DNA of 64,000 bases from Cotesia glomerata. Lineage: Eukaryota > Arthropoda > Insecta > Hymenoptera > Braconidae. Below, piece by piece: positions 43,500 through 55,900 of the stretch. Position 1 is the stretch's first letter. The number at the start of each line of letters is the position of its first letter. The stretch covers positions 2,294,001 through 2,358,000 of the forward strand of contig NC_058158.1 in assembly GCF_020080835.1 (NCBI RefSeq). Reading direction: 5' to 3'. The position numbers and the translations under genes were made by a program. The notes beneath the pieces were generated by a model. The model was not told where the DNA came from. It was given only the letters and a program-made list of their open reading frames with translations, and searched no databases.

Positions 43500-44157
43500 G
43501 ATGGACGGCCAACTGTAGGTGGAGGTGGAAGTAATTCTAAGTCTAAGGCAAGAGTCTAAAGCAAGTATCAGAGCACCGAGTAGAGTCCTCGAACACTTAC
43601 TACCACTTTTTCCCCGTTTCTCTTGTGCTCTTCCCCCACCTGGGTATTATATGGTATCCAGTGATCTCTGTATACACCATACTCTTCATAGCATCTACCA
43701 TCTACCAGCTACCAGCAGGGAAAGGTTCTTTCAAAGCAACTCGGCGCCAGTTTACCAGAAGTAACGAGTCTTGAATCTTCAGTTACACTTGCGGGCCACG
43801 AGTTAACTCAAGTGTACGGTATTATTTAACCAACGTGGACGCTGGGTCATTGGTTCTGTTCTGTGTACGTGGAAACTGCTCCAGTTTTAAAATCCTCAAC
43901 AGAACACTTAACTTAACTGATGATTGATCACTCTAAAGGATCAATTGCTCCCAGGACCTACAGATTGATGGAATAATTTAAAAAGCGATATGATGAGTCG
44001 CGGTTGTTGCTAGTGAAGAAAGCAAGTTTTATTCAGCTCATTTATGAGCACTTTCGCACTAGAATATTTTATCACGATGACTCGGGAAATATTTTAGAGT
44101 GGTTGGTGCATTAGTGCTTTTTTTTTTTAATTAAATCTGTTTTAAAAGAGTTTTAAA
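43500..44157 (+). promoter_or_regulatory. Probable promoter and 5' UTR of the LRR gene
   Basis: About 650 non-repetitive, comparatively GC-rich bases between a repeat border and the proposed start codon at 44158. It includes CGTGGACGCTGGGTCATTGG and GATGAGTCGCGGTTGTTGC. No TATA box stands out; the transcription start cannot be placed. Confidence 0.35.
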
Positions 44158-47100
44158 ATGAAAAGAAGAAATATGACCGAGTAAGTGTTTGTTTATTTAA
44201 TGAATTTTTTTTTTTAGTTGTTTTATTTATTTTATATTAGAGACTAGTAAGTAAATTAGAACAGGTAGGAAGTATCTAAATATAAATATGGATGCTGATA
44301 ATATAATTTGAGATATGCTCACTCGACCATGACCTCAACAGAGTTTTTTCTCAACTGCTGATGATCCGGCACGCAAGAACCGTTAGTGCTGGTTAAATAT
44401 AATTCTTTTTAGTTGAGGAAATGATTTTTTAAAATTTATTTGACTGCCGATAGTAATTAATTATAAAGAAATAGAAATTCTTATTGAAGAAGCTATCAGT
44501 CGGCGGTTAAATTATAATAATGCGGATGTTAAGTAATATTGTAATCAATGGAGCGCACTAGCCGTGTAATTAGGGATTAAGTAATTTTTCCAATGATAAA
44601 TCTTTGATGGAAAAAAAACGGAGTTTGTTTTTTAAGTTTTTATTCACTCAATTGATGTGCTACTCACGCTCAACTTCTGACCTTTTGAATTAATACCTGT
44701 TTTTACTCTCGGAATGTAACGCCGGGTTACAAATAGTTAACACTTTGAATTTATTAATTTAATTCATCTGATTAATTATAATATACATTCTTGCGCTATT
44801 GATTAATTCAGTACAAGAGAAAATTATTTGTTTTAAATTATAATTTATTTTTTTGTTTAAATATTTTAAATTAAATTATTTTAATAATTAATTTTTCAAT
44901 ATTTATTTATTTTTTTATAAACTTATTTAATAAATAAATAAATTTATTTATTTATAAATAAATAAATTTTAAATGAAGTTATTTTAATAATTAATTTTTT
45001 AATACTTATTTATTTATTTATAAACTTATTTAATAAATAAATAAATAATTTTTTATAAATAAATTTATTTATTTATAAATAAATAAATAATTTTTTATAA
45101 ATAAATTTATTTATAAATAAATAAATAAATTTTTAATGAAATTATTTTAATAGTTAATTTTCCAATACTTATTTATTTAAAAACTTATTTAATAAATAAA
45201 TAAATAATTTTTTATAAATAAATTTATTTATTTATAAATAAATAAATTTATTTATTTATAAATAAATAAATAATTTTTTATAAATAAATAAATAATTTTT
45301 TATAAATAAATTTATTTATTTATAAATAAATTTTAAATGAAATTATTTTAATAATTAACTTTTCAATATTTATAAGTAAATTTTCTAAATAAAAATTTTG
45401 TAACAAATCATTAAAATAATTGTTTGAAATAGTTGAGCAATAAAATTAAGTATTTTAATGTTTTCTAGACTTAATGTCTGGTAGAGTGAGTTAATGTTTA
45501 AAGACATAAACGTAAACAGTAATTTATAAAAGTTACGCGAAAATTAACCGTTTAATCAGAAACGAGAAAGTATCTTCTTTGGTCCGATTACGGCTCGGCA
45601 TGCAGAATTTATAATATTTTATTGGGCGAGTCTTGTGTTAGCTTTAAGTTATCCAGAAGAAAGAGATATAAACCGGCAGAAATGGAGATCCAAGTAGCAC
45701 ACAAAGAGACATCGATGCCTCGAGCAATATTTTTTATTTATTTTAGTATCTCGCGAAATTTCATCTCTGTATCACCTTCACAATTTCTATTATCTTTTAT
45801 CTATACTGTCTGTAAAAATAGAAATTTTGTCAATGTGTAAAACATATTTAATTTTTTTATTTAAATAATAATTGATAAATAATAATAATAATAATAATGA
45901 ATTCTTTTTAAATCATTGATCAATTTTTAATTTTCAATTTCCTTAAAATAAATAACATATAACTTATAAAAAGTCAATATTTAAAAACGGCATTATAATT
46001 TTTTTATCAATTAAATTATTTAAAAAAAAATTCCACATTTGAAAATTTTCAAAAATTATTAGTGGAAATTTTTAAAATCATTTTTATTATTATAATTTAT
46101 TTTTTATAAAAATTATTGAAAATTTTAATTATAAAAGAAGAAAATAAAAAATAATAATAAAGTTATCCGACATTTTTGATTTTTTTATTTTGCTTAATTT
46201 ATTAAATTATAACTAAAAAATATTTTTAAAAAATTGCACTTATAGTTTTTTTAAGTTTTTAACAAATGAAAAATTTTTTTTATTTTTTTTCTAATTCTTT
46301 AATATAAAAAATCATAAAATTTTTTAGATGTCAGCTAACTTTATTTTCAGCTAACAAAAATTAATTTAGCCGACATTTAAAAATTTTAATAATTTTTTCT
46401 ATTGAAAAAAATTAGATTTGTAAAATTTGAAAAACTAAGTGCAATTTTAATAAAATTTTATTTTTGTTCCAATTTAATAAATTAAAAATGTCGGCTAATT
46501 TTAATATTATAAAAAGGAATCCAAACTTTTAAAATAAATTTAAAAGAAAAAATTTCTTTTAATTTTTAGTTTCAGAAATTTATTGCTCTTGACAATAGTC
46601 CTAATAATAATAGAGCTAAGCAGCGCACAATGGCGGCCTTGTATAGAATTCAAAGAAAATTTCCACATCCCGTGCAAGTGTTCAGAATCTTCAGAGCACC
46701 CGCAATCGTTTCGCATGGACTGTGATCGAGTGATGCTCACCCGAGAGTCCTTGGAATTGCTAAGAGACCAGCCAGTTATTTCAATGAGTCGTCGGTACAG
46801 CGGATATCAAAAATTACCGGAAGATTTATTGAACCTGGGATTCCAACTGGAGAAGCTTGATCTCACCGGTAATTCGATTCAGCGGCTGATGGATCGCACT
46901 TTGCAGCTGCAGAGCACCTTGAAGGAGCTCCGGCTCGGAGACAATTTGCTCGGCGACAATCTCAATCCCATATTTTCCAGCAACGAGTTTCGCGAGCTGT
47001 CCGATCTGAAGCTCCTTGATCTTCATGGAAACGGGCTGAGGAGCATTGAAGAGGGAATATTTAAAGGTTGCATTTATCTAGAAGATCTTAATCTCAATGA

Positions 47101-49877
47101 TAATAATTTGACAACCGTGCCAGCGGATTCCCTCAAAGGTCCGCGGGCCATCAGGATCCTTTCACTAGCTGGGAATAATATCGGTAATTAATTAAAATTA
47201 GTTTCAAAAAAAATAATAGTGTAAGTGCTGGGAAATTTTATAATTGAACAATTAATATTTGCTTGATTATTTTTATAGTATTATTACCAAGAAATGCCTT
47301 TGGAAGTCTTGGAGATTCTCTTTTGCGTGTCGACCTGAGTCGCAATGAGCTATTGCACATGGAAGACAACGCGCTCGTTGGACTTAAGCACCTGCTCTTC
47401 TTGAATCTCTCCCGCAATGATCTCACCAGATTCAACAGCGACGTATTCAAGGGTAATTACTTTTTATCAGGCACTTTTGTACTCTTATATCACGCTTCTT
47501 AGTTACGGCTTACAGGCAAATCACAAAAACACTATCCGTATTTGTAAAAGAAATTACAAATTAGATCTGAAAGTTATAAACTTCCTGATAGCGTTTTAAT
47601 TTTTCTTGGGAAAATTATTTTTAATTGGAATTAAATTTCTTCAACCCTTAACGGGGATATAATATGGGATAACTCATTACCCCACGCTGAAAAACCCGGT
47701 CGGACAAGATGTGCAAATGTTTTGAGACTTTTAACTAATTTTGTTATGTACGTTGACGAGTTCTTTAATATTTCTCCGTAAGATGGACGGTGGCGTTGTT
47801 TGCTCGGTGGGTCTTATATACGTGACTGAATAAAGTAGTCAGTACTAGTCTCGGATAGCTTAACTGGGAGAGCCCTTGGCGCGTAACCGAGAGATCTGGG
47901 TTCGATTCCCAGTCTGGGCTATCTGATTATTTTTTCAATTACGGAAAAATTCCCACTGAGTAGGTCCCCCCTTTCCCCTATCCGTCCTTTCCCAACTCCC
48001 TTAAAATTTGCTTTAATATGGCTTAAAACGTGGTTAATTTATAGACGGCATTCTAAAAATTAGTCATATAAGTCAAAATTCTAGAAAAATGGCTATTTTG
48101 CAAAAAAAATCACTGCTCAGATTCACGACAGATGCCGTTTATTGTATTTATTTGTAAGGTTTAAGATCTCTAATTCCACTTTTTGTCACCTACACTAAAT
48201 AAAAAAATTAACTTGACTCAAAACTCAAAATCTTTAACCAAGAATACCATTTAAAAAAAAATAACTTTCTTGAGTCAAGAGAAAAAATTCTTGGTTTAAA
48301 AAAATTTTCTTGTTTCAAGAATTTATTCTCTTGACTAAAAAAAAATCATTTTCTTTAAAATGGTATTCTTGGTTCAAGATTTTGGCTCTTAAGTCAAGTT
48401 AATTTTTTTAAAAAATATTGAAGGTATGGAAAAAGTATAAGAGATTGGGCCCATAACCTGTTGGAATCTCTAGTAAAATACTGGTTAAGGTGAATGAGTA
48501 TAGTTACAAGAAGCCGTTAAATATGCATCTATATCTGATGGTTTATTATAACAGACTGACTAGTACAATAATAATATTCTAATAATAGTGATAATGATAA
48601 TGATAGGACAGTGAGTGTAGGTGTGTGACACGTATGAGCCGATGACTCCAACGCTTATCTCTTAATTTTTAGCTAAAATTTCAATTTAAAAAATTGTGTA
48701 AAATTTATAGGACCAATTTTTTACACTCAAAATTTTTGCAGTAAAAATATTATTTTTATTTATAATTAAATTTCTAAAAAAAAAATATTGAAGATCCGAA
48801 AAAAGTACAAGAGATATTTTTTTTAAGAAAATTTAATTTTCTATAAAAAAAAATCTTTATCAATTCTATTTTATCTTTTAACTTAAAAGTTAAGTCTGGC
48901 TAAAGCCATAATTTAAATTAAAAGTCAGAATAAAAAAAATTGATAAGACCCAAAATTTTAGAGAGCACTGGACCTAATGTAAACAAAGATTTGTCTTGAT
49001 AAATATATATATACACAAACATGATTATATACAAGATAGAGATAGCAATAATAACGAATATCCTCATGTTGTATACTATACGTACACAATAACATAGACA
49101 CAACACACCTGGGAAAGAGAACGATCGAGCAAGCGAAACGATTCTATCCGTTTTTACCAGACCGGCATATCGTGAGAAAAAATCTACACGCAAACCTGCT
49201 TATATACTCTGGCAATAAAAATAGAAGTGTGTATTAGTATTAATGTTGAATCGTATAAAATTTAATGAATAATAGTAATGTAGTATATAAATGGCCAAGA
49301 CCTCATAGTTTGTGTTTAGTATGTATCTACGGTATGTGCTATCAGAGATTACCTGGTTCCGCATGGATCCTCCGAGATCCCACGACATCTAGGGGTAAAC
49401 GATCTCCATTCTCTTTACAGTCAATTGTATTTCTAATTATTTCCTTGAGGCTTTGTAAACACTTCCGTCAAAAACAAAACATTTGCTTATATCATGAAGA
49501 TATAACTAATTTAAAGAATATTGATAGTCATATGATAAATTAATTAACATAATTAAGAAATGACCTTGCGTCTTGTGAACTATTGATATTTTTAAAGATA
49601 TAAGCTTATCCTGATGTTACACTCATCAAAACCTTTCATTTAAGTACACTGATAGAAGGATTTCTTAGCATTTAAAAAATATTTCTTAGTATTTAAGAAA
49701 TATTTCTTTGTATTTAAGAAATATTTCTTAGTATTTATATTTCTTAATACTTAAGAAATATTTCTTTGTATTTAAGAAATATTTTTTAAATATTAAGAAA
49801 TGATTTCTTAAATACAAAGAAATCTTTTTAAATACTAAGAAATCCTTCTATCAGTGTACTCACATCAATTTTTCATA

Positions 49878-49964
<87 letters not shown>

Positions 49965-52900
49965 GTATATATGAAAAATATATCAAAATGCATATGGGTA
50001 CTCAAATGAAAGCTCTTGATGATGTTACCATCGGAATGAGCTTATATCGTTAAAAATATCATTAGTTAACAAAATGCAATGGTCAGTTCTTGATAATTAA
50101 CATTTTCGTAAATATAAGTCCATTTTAATGTTATACTCATCAAGACCTTTCATTTAAGTACCCACATGAATTTTTTGATATATTTTTCATATATTCATAT
50201 CTATAATATATACTAGCAGGTCGCCCCGGCTTCGCACGGATATTTAACAAGAACTTTTAAATTAATTATTAAAAGGATCTAACGTTGAAAATTATAAATA
50301 AATTCTTTGAGAGTTTTGAAACCTGATTCACACTAATTCGCCCAAATTCAGACACACAGACCAAAAGATCTAATTCATCAGGATTCGCCGTAATTCGCAC
50401 AAATTCAGGCACACAGACAAGAAAATCTAATTCATCAGGATTCGCCGTAATTCGCACAAATTCAGGCACACAGACAAGAAAATCTAATTCATCAGAATTT
50501 GCCGTAATTCGCACAAATTCAGACACACAGACAAAAAGATCTAATTCATCAGTATTATTTATTGTTAATACCTACCCCCGCAATCCCCTGTGAGATGGAA
50601 TATCGTAAAATTAGTTTATAAACTATTTCTATATCTATTACAGAAGATTCCTTTTAAATTTGGAGTCGATAGGAGCTATATTTAAAAACGGAAATTTTCC
50701 ATTGTTAACGCCTTCGCAAACTCCTTTGGGGGAGAGATTTCTTAAAATCTGTTCTTAGGTGACCTCTACGTGGCAAAAGTAATATTTCTATCAAATTTCA
50801 AGTTTCTAGGTCTGCCAGTTCCCAAGATATCGTGATGAGTGACTATATAGATAGGAATCTCCTATAATAATATAGATAAATATATAAATATATGAAAAGT
50901 GCATGTGGGTACTCAAATGAAAGCTCTTGATGAGTTTAACATCGGGATGAGCTTATATCTTTAAAAACGTCAATAGTTAAGAAAGTACAGTGCAATTTTA
51001 CAAAAATCATTATTTAATAAAGCAAAATTCTATTTATTTATAATTAACAAGTCACGGAAGTCACAACAATTTTTTTACTTAAATCATGAAGATAAAATTC
51101 TTTAAAATTATTCACTTGATTTAAGTAAATTTTCTTTTCTGTGTAATTATTCATACTTAATTGATATTGATAACTTATAATTATTAAAAAGTGTGTTAAT
51201 AATTACATCTAATTACTTTTTAGTCGAAAGTGTATGAGTAGAACAAGATTCTTTTGTCACGTGATATATGTCTAACGTGTTTCACTTTAACAACTTTCTT
51301 CCCTGATTTGTCGACGGTATTTTTAATTGCTGACCTTGTTTTTACCCGCGACTTGTCATTTTTATTAATACATTCTTCAGTTCGTATTTTATTGCCGGGC
51401 GTATTACGATAGAGTAATTACTAATTACCTTTATCGAGCAGGCATACTTATACCGGTATGATTAGAGTGGAAAATTGCATTCCTAGATTTCTATTATTTC
51501 TATTTTATTTCCTCGAATAATATTTCTATTATTAATATTTGTAGATCTTGTTATTATTCTTTTCATTCATGTATATTATGTATAATATGATATATTTGTC
51601 ATTTTATAGTGGACTTTCACCTGGTTAATAAGCATTATTTTTTCGCCGTATTATTTGTCCGTCCAAAGGTACTTTAATTCTGCGATTTCTTCACAACGAC
51701 TAGCGTAAGCGTGACTTGCTTTGCAATTAAATTAAGATTCCTTCAATCATAACTCGAATAATGCAACCTTCGATTATTACATATGCGCATCGTTGAAAAA
51801 AAACATGACATGTAAATAAATAAATATAAATATAAATAAATGATGAGCAAATATAATAAAAAAATAAACAACAAATGTCTTATTGTAAAAAAAAAAATAT
51901 TACTTGAAAGTAAAATGATATAAATAGTTTCATTGCCGCTAATTGTGAAGAGATGACTATCAGAAAAATAAATTATCTAGAAGATAAAGAAATAATGAAA
52001 GTAAATGAAGTTTAGTTAATAAAAAAATTGTAATTCCGGTATCTAATCAAGGAAAATGTATATCATTATAATGATCATTAAAAAAAAAATCATCTCACTT
52101 ACAGGTGCCCACAATCTGCTACAATTGGATCTGTCGACGAACTTTCTCCAGGAATTTCCATCAGACGCACTCAGACATCTGACGAGATTGAAATTTCTCA
52201 ACATATCCAACAATTTAATCACTGTGAGTGTTTTTTAAATAAAAAAAAAATTTTTTATGATATTATTTATGACATTGAAATTAACAAACAATTTTAAAAA
52301 TTTTTTTTTTTAATAAATTAAATTTAAAAAATTGCATTTATAATTTTTTAAAGTTTCTAAAGATGAAATTTTTATTGCTATAATTAATTTATTTAAAAAA
52401 TTATCAAATATTTCTCAATTTTAGAAGAAAATTAAATCAGCCGTCTGAAAATTTTTTTTATTAAAATAATTATTACAAAAAAAAATAAAAGATTAAAATT
52501 TGACATGTAAAAAATTTGAAAAATTATACGTGAAATTTTTTTTAAGTATTTTTTACGGTAATTATGCAAAAGTGAGGCTCCACTTATTTTATAAAAATTT
52601 GAGATAAAATAAAAAATCAAAAAATTGATTTTTTTGAATATTTTTTTTGCAAATTGTTCTTCTAAACGGTGGATTTATTTATTTATTGGAGACATTCAGC
52701 CCTAGAACTGACGTTGTTTAAGGGCCGTAGAAATTTAATAGTATTACATAGTGAGTAAGTAATTTGAATAGCATTTTAATCATGTAAGTAAATAAATAAA
52801 TATTATTATTGACTCTCTAGTTCAAATGTCTATCAAAAATTAATTTATAACACACTTTATGATAAAAAGTATGAAAATTAAATAGTTTGATGATTTTTTT

Positions 52901-55900
52901 TTCATTTGAAAGTTCAAAAATTTTCAAATTATGATATTCTAAATTTGTTTTTCTAATTTAGAATATTTTCATCGCTCTTTAAGAAAAAAAATATTTCAAT
53001 AACTGGAAAAAATTGCATCGTCACCATTTCATTGAAAAATATCTAAAATTGTAAAATTTAAATTTTCAAATGAAAAAAAAAAACATCAAAATAATTAATT
53101 TTCATACTTTTTATCAAAAATTCACCGTGAAGAAGAACAATTAAAAAAAAAAGATTCAAAAAGATCAATTTTTCTATTTTTTACTCAAAAATAAGTGGAG
53201 CCCCAAATTTTTAATTGTAATTTAATTAATAAAAAAAATCAAAAAAAATTTTAACGTCAGTTAATTTATAAAAATTAAGTTAGCCGACATTTAAACATTT
53301 TATCATTTTTTCTTATTGGAAAAAATAATCACAAAAAAATAAAGAAAAATTTCATTTAAAAAATTGAGGAAAAAATTTGAAAAACTGTAAGTGCATTTTT
53401 AAAAAAATATTTTTTTCTAATTTAGTAAATGAAGCAAAATTAAAAAATCAAAAATGTTTGCTAACTTTATTATAATGGCTAATTTGAGTCTCATAATTAT
53501 TAAACGACTACTAAAAAATAATTCCAGGAGATAGAAAGAAGCCACCTGTTAGATCTAACAGAATTGCAAGTACTGGACCTGAGCCGAAACAACATAGGCC
53601 GTTTAGGAGTGAACGCCTTTGCAAACCTAACTGCGCTTGCACGTCTAGATTTGAGCTTGAATGCACTCAGAACGGTACGTAAATACTTATATTACAGAAG
53701 TATCAATTGCAGTAATTGCTCACCACAATTACTCTAAGCACTGCCATCACAAAACAACATTTCTATTAATGTTTTAAGGTTGAAGAGTCAGCGTTCGAAG
53801 GTCTGGTGAATCTCAAATGGCTATCGTTACAAGACAATAACATATTACTAGTCCCCGGAGCAGCAATTAGCCGGCTTCCGTCATTGACTCACCTCCACTT
53901 GGAGTTCAACCGTATAGCAGCAGTCTCAAATGAATTACTAAGATCCGCAGCGGCGAACCTAGTTTCTTTGGCGATGACAAGAAATTTAGTGCGTGAAATC
54001 CCACCGAGGATGTTTCTCAACTTTGACAAGTTAATTAGCATCGAGATGTCGGGTAATATGTTATCATCATTAGCGCAGCAGACTTTCGTAGGACTCGAAG
54101 ACACGCTTTTGAATTTAGACCTCTCAAATAATCGTCTGGTCTCAATAGCGCCGCTCGCTTTAAAAAATTTACTTTCGCTAAATTTGGCGTCTAATCACCT
54201 GAAAAGATTAACTCCAGACACGTTTGCTAATTTATCCAAGCTTAAATACTTGAACATAAGCGAGAATCCTTTATACGGAGGATTTCCACCTGTTTTTCCA
54301 TCCTCATTAGTAACCTTAGACGCTTCAAGAACTGGTTTAAAAATCCTACCCACTGTTTTATTACTCAATCTTGATTCACTAGCTAAATTACACTTAGCTT
54401 ACAATCATCTCCAAGAATTAGGCGAGGGAACTTTCCAGCATCTTTACAATTTAACTCACATTGATCTATCCAATAATATAATCGAAAGAATCGACAATGG
54501 CGCATTTGTGGGTCTTATCAATTTGTACGAATTGAATCTCAAGGGCAACCGGTTGACCAATTTTGCCGGAGAGTCTTTCAACACTGGAACTGGTTTGCAG
54601 ATAATTGACTTGTCCGATAACGCTATAAGTTACATATCACCAACAGCATTTGTTATCCATCCACGGTTGCGTATTTTGAAGCTAAACGGCAATAGATTTG
54701 CGCGATTTCCAAGCGAGTTTATAAAACCTCTTCAATTTTTAGAAATGATCGACCTATCAGAAAACGCGTTAAAAAATATCGGTGAGTTTGCATTTTCACA
54801 AATGACGCGTTTGCGTAAATTAGATTTATCTAATAACAAAATAGAATCAGTAGATGAATTAGCCTTTCACAATTCTACCCAATTGCAATTCATTGATTTA
54901 TCTAACAATGTAATCGACAGTCTCAGTGAAAGAACAATGGAGGGTGTTGTGAGAATAGAATTATTAAATCTGCGTAATAATAAACTTACAACATTACCAG
55001 ATACGATTTTTGATCCCTCTAGAATAAAAATAGTCGAGAAAATTGATTTAGCGGACAATAAATTCGCTGAAATTCCAATTCGCGCACTGCAACGGCAATC
55101 AATGTCGCTTAACTATCTAAACATGGCAAGAAACAAAATGTCTGCAGTATTTACCCAAGAAATAATCGGAAGTTTAAAAGATTTAGATTTATCTCAAAAT
55201 CCTTTGAGTGAAAATGCAATTAAGAGTATTTTAGGCGAAGCTAAAATCTTAAGATCGTTAAATCTTGCGTATACAAAAATAAAGAGCATAAGTAGGCTAG
55301 AGACGCCATTTTTGAAGTCATTAAATTTATCGGGGAATAATTTATCCGAAGTTCGGCCTTCTGCTTTAGAACGAGCTACGCTTTTAGAAACTTTAGATCT
55401 TTCTAATAACAATATTGAAGACTTTGCGAGTCTTGGGAATACATACAAAGCCCTTCCAGTGTTGCGCAACTTGGACATATCCAGCAACAAGGCGAAGAAT
55501 GTTAACGAGAGTAGCTTCGAAGGCTTGGAAAAATTGCGCAATCTAAAAATGTCGAACCTCTTGCAAGTAACTAGAATTGAGAAGAGCGCTTTCAAGAGTT
55601 TGAACAAGTTAAAAACGCTAATTGCGTATGACTATCCGCGATTAGGGTACTTTGACGTCCAAGGAATCCTCAAAGAAATGCACGACCTTGAGGTCCTAGA
55701 CGTGGAGATTAAAGACTCGTCAGTTGGAAATGATTTATTGACAATTAAACTTCACCCGCGGCTTCAAGAATTGACTCTTCGCGGAGAAAGGCTCAAGAGT
55801 ATTGTTTCTAGCGCGCTTGCTGGAGTCAGGAACTCTTATTTGAAACTAGGGCTGAAGAATTCGTCAATCGAGTCTCTCCCCGCTGCAATATTCTTCCCGA

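Larger units (their letters stand above)
36656..44157. other. Gene-free interval upstream of the LRR gene
   Basis: No coding exon found. Contents: MITE copy 36955-37128; plain sequence 37130-38050; two foldback elements with 18S-like pieces 38055-39381; a tandem repeat 39690-40560; Helitron-like pair 41675-41993; AACTTCCCGC element 42464-43325; likely 5' UTR/promoter of the LRR gene 43500-44157. A conserved-looking, non-repetitive stretch at 41230-41420 could hold an upstream untranslated exon. Confidence 0.55.
49555..51060 (+). mobile_element. Helitron-like family A copy with two nested insertions
   Basis: Left border AAGAAATGACCTTGCGTCTT; right part AAGTACAGTGCAATTTTACA ... AACAAGTCACGGAAGTCACA at about 51055, matching the last bases before the hairpin of the full-length copy; the hairpin itself is gone. 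Hosts a MITE (49647-49856), an ~80-base (TA)n tract and a retroposon remnant (50215-50878). Confidence 0.65.

Noticed and set aside
43519..43764. 81-residue frame before the LRR gene
   Set aside because: No family resemblance and no splice connection; more likely 5' flank or untranslated sequence of the LRR gene.
47848..47920. Functional tRNA-Thr (CGT) gene
   Set aside because: Cloverleaf pairs well, but the base before the anticodon is G and related copies are degenerate members of a repeat with a fixed leader.
50269..50526. 85-residue frame with 19-residue repeats
   Set aside because: Generated by 57-bp tandem repeats in a retroposon remnant; described as a repeat instead.
50330..50555. 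Possible CRISPR-like regular repeats
   Set aside because: Four directly abutting units without unique spacers, in an insect intron.
55194..55607. 137-residue minus-strand frame
   Set aside because: Antisense shadow of LRR exon 6.
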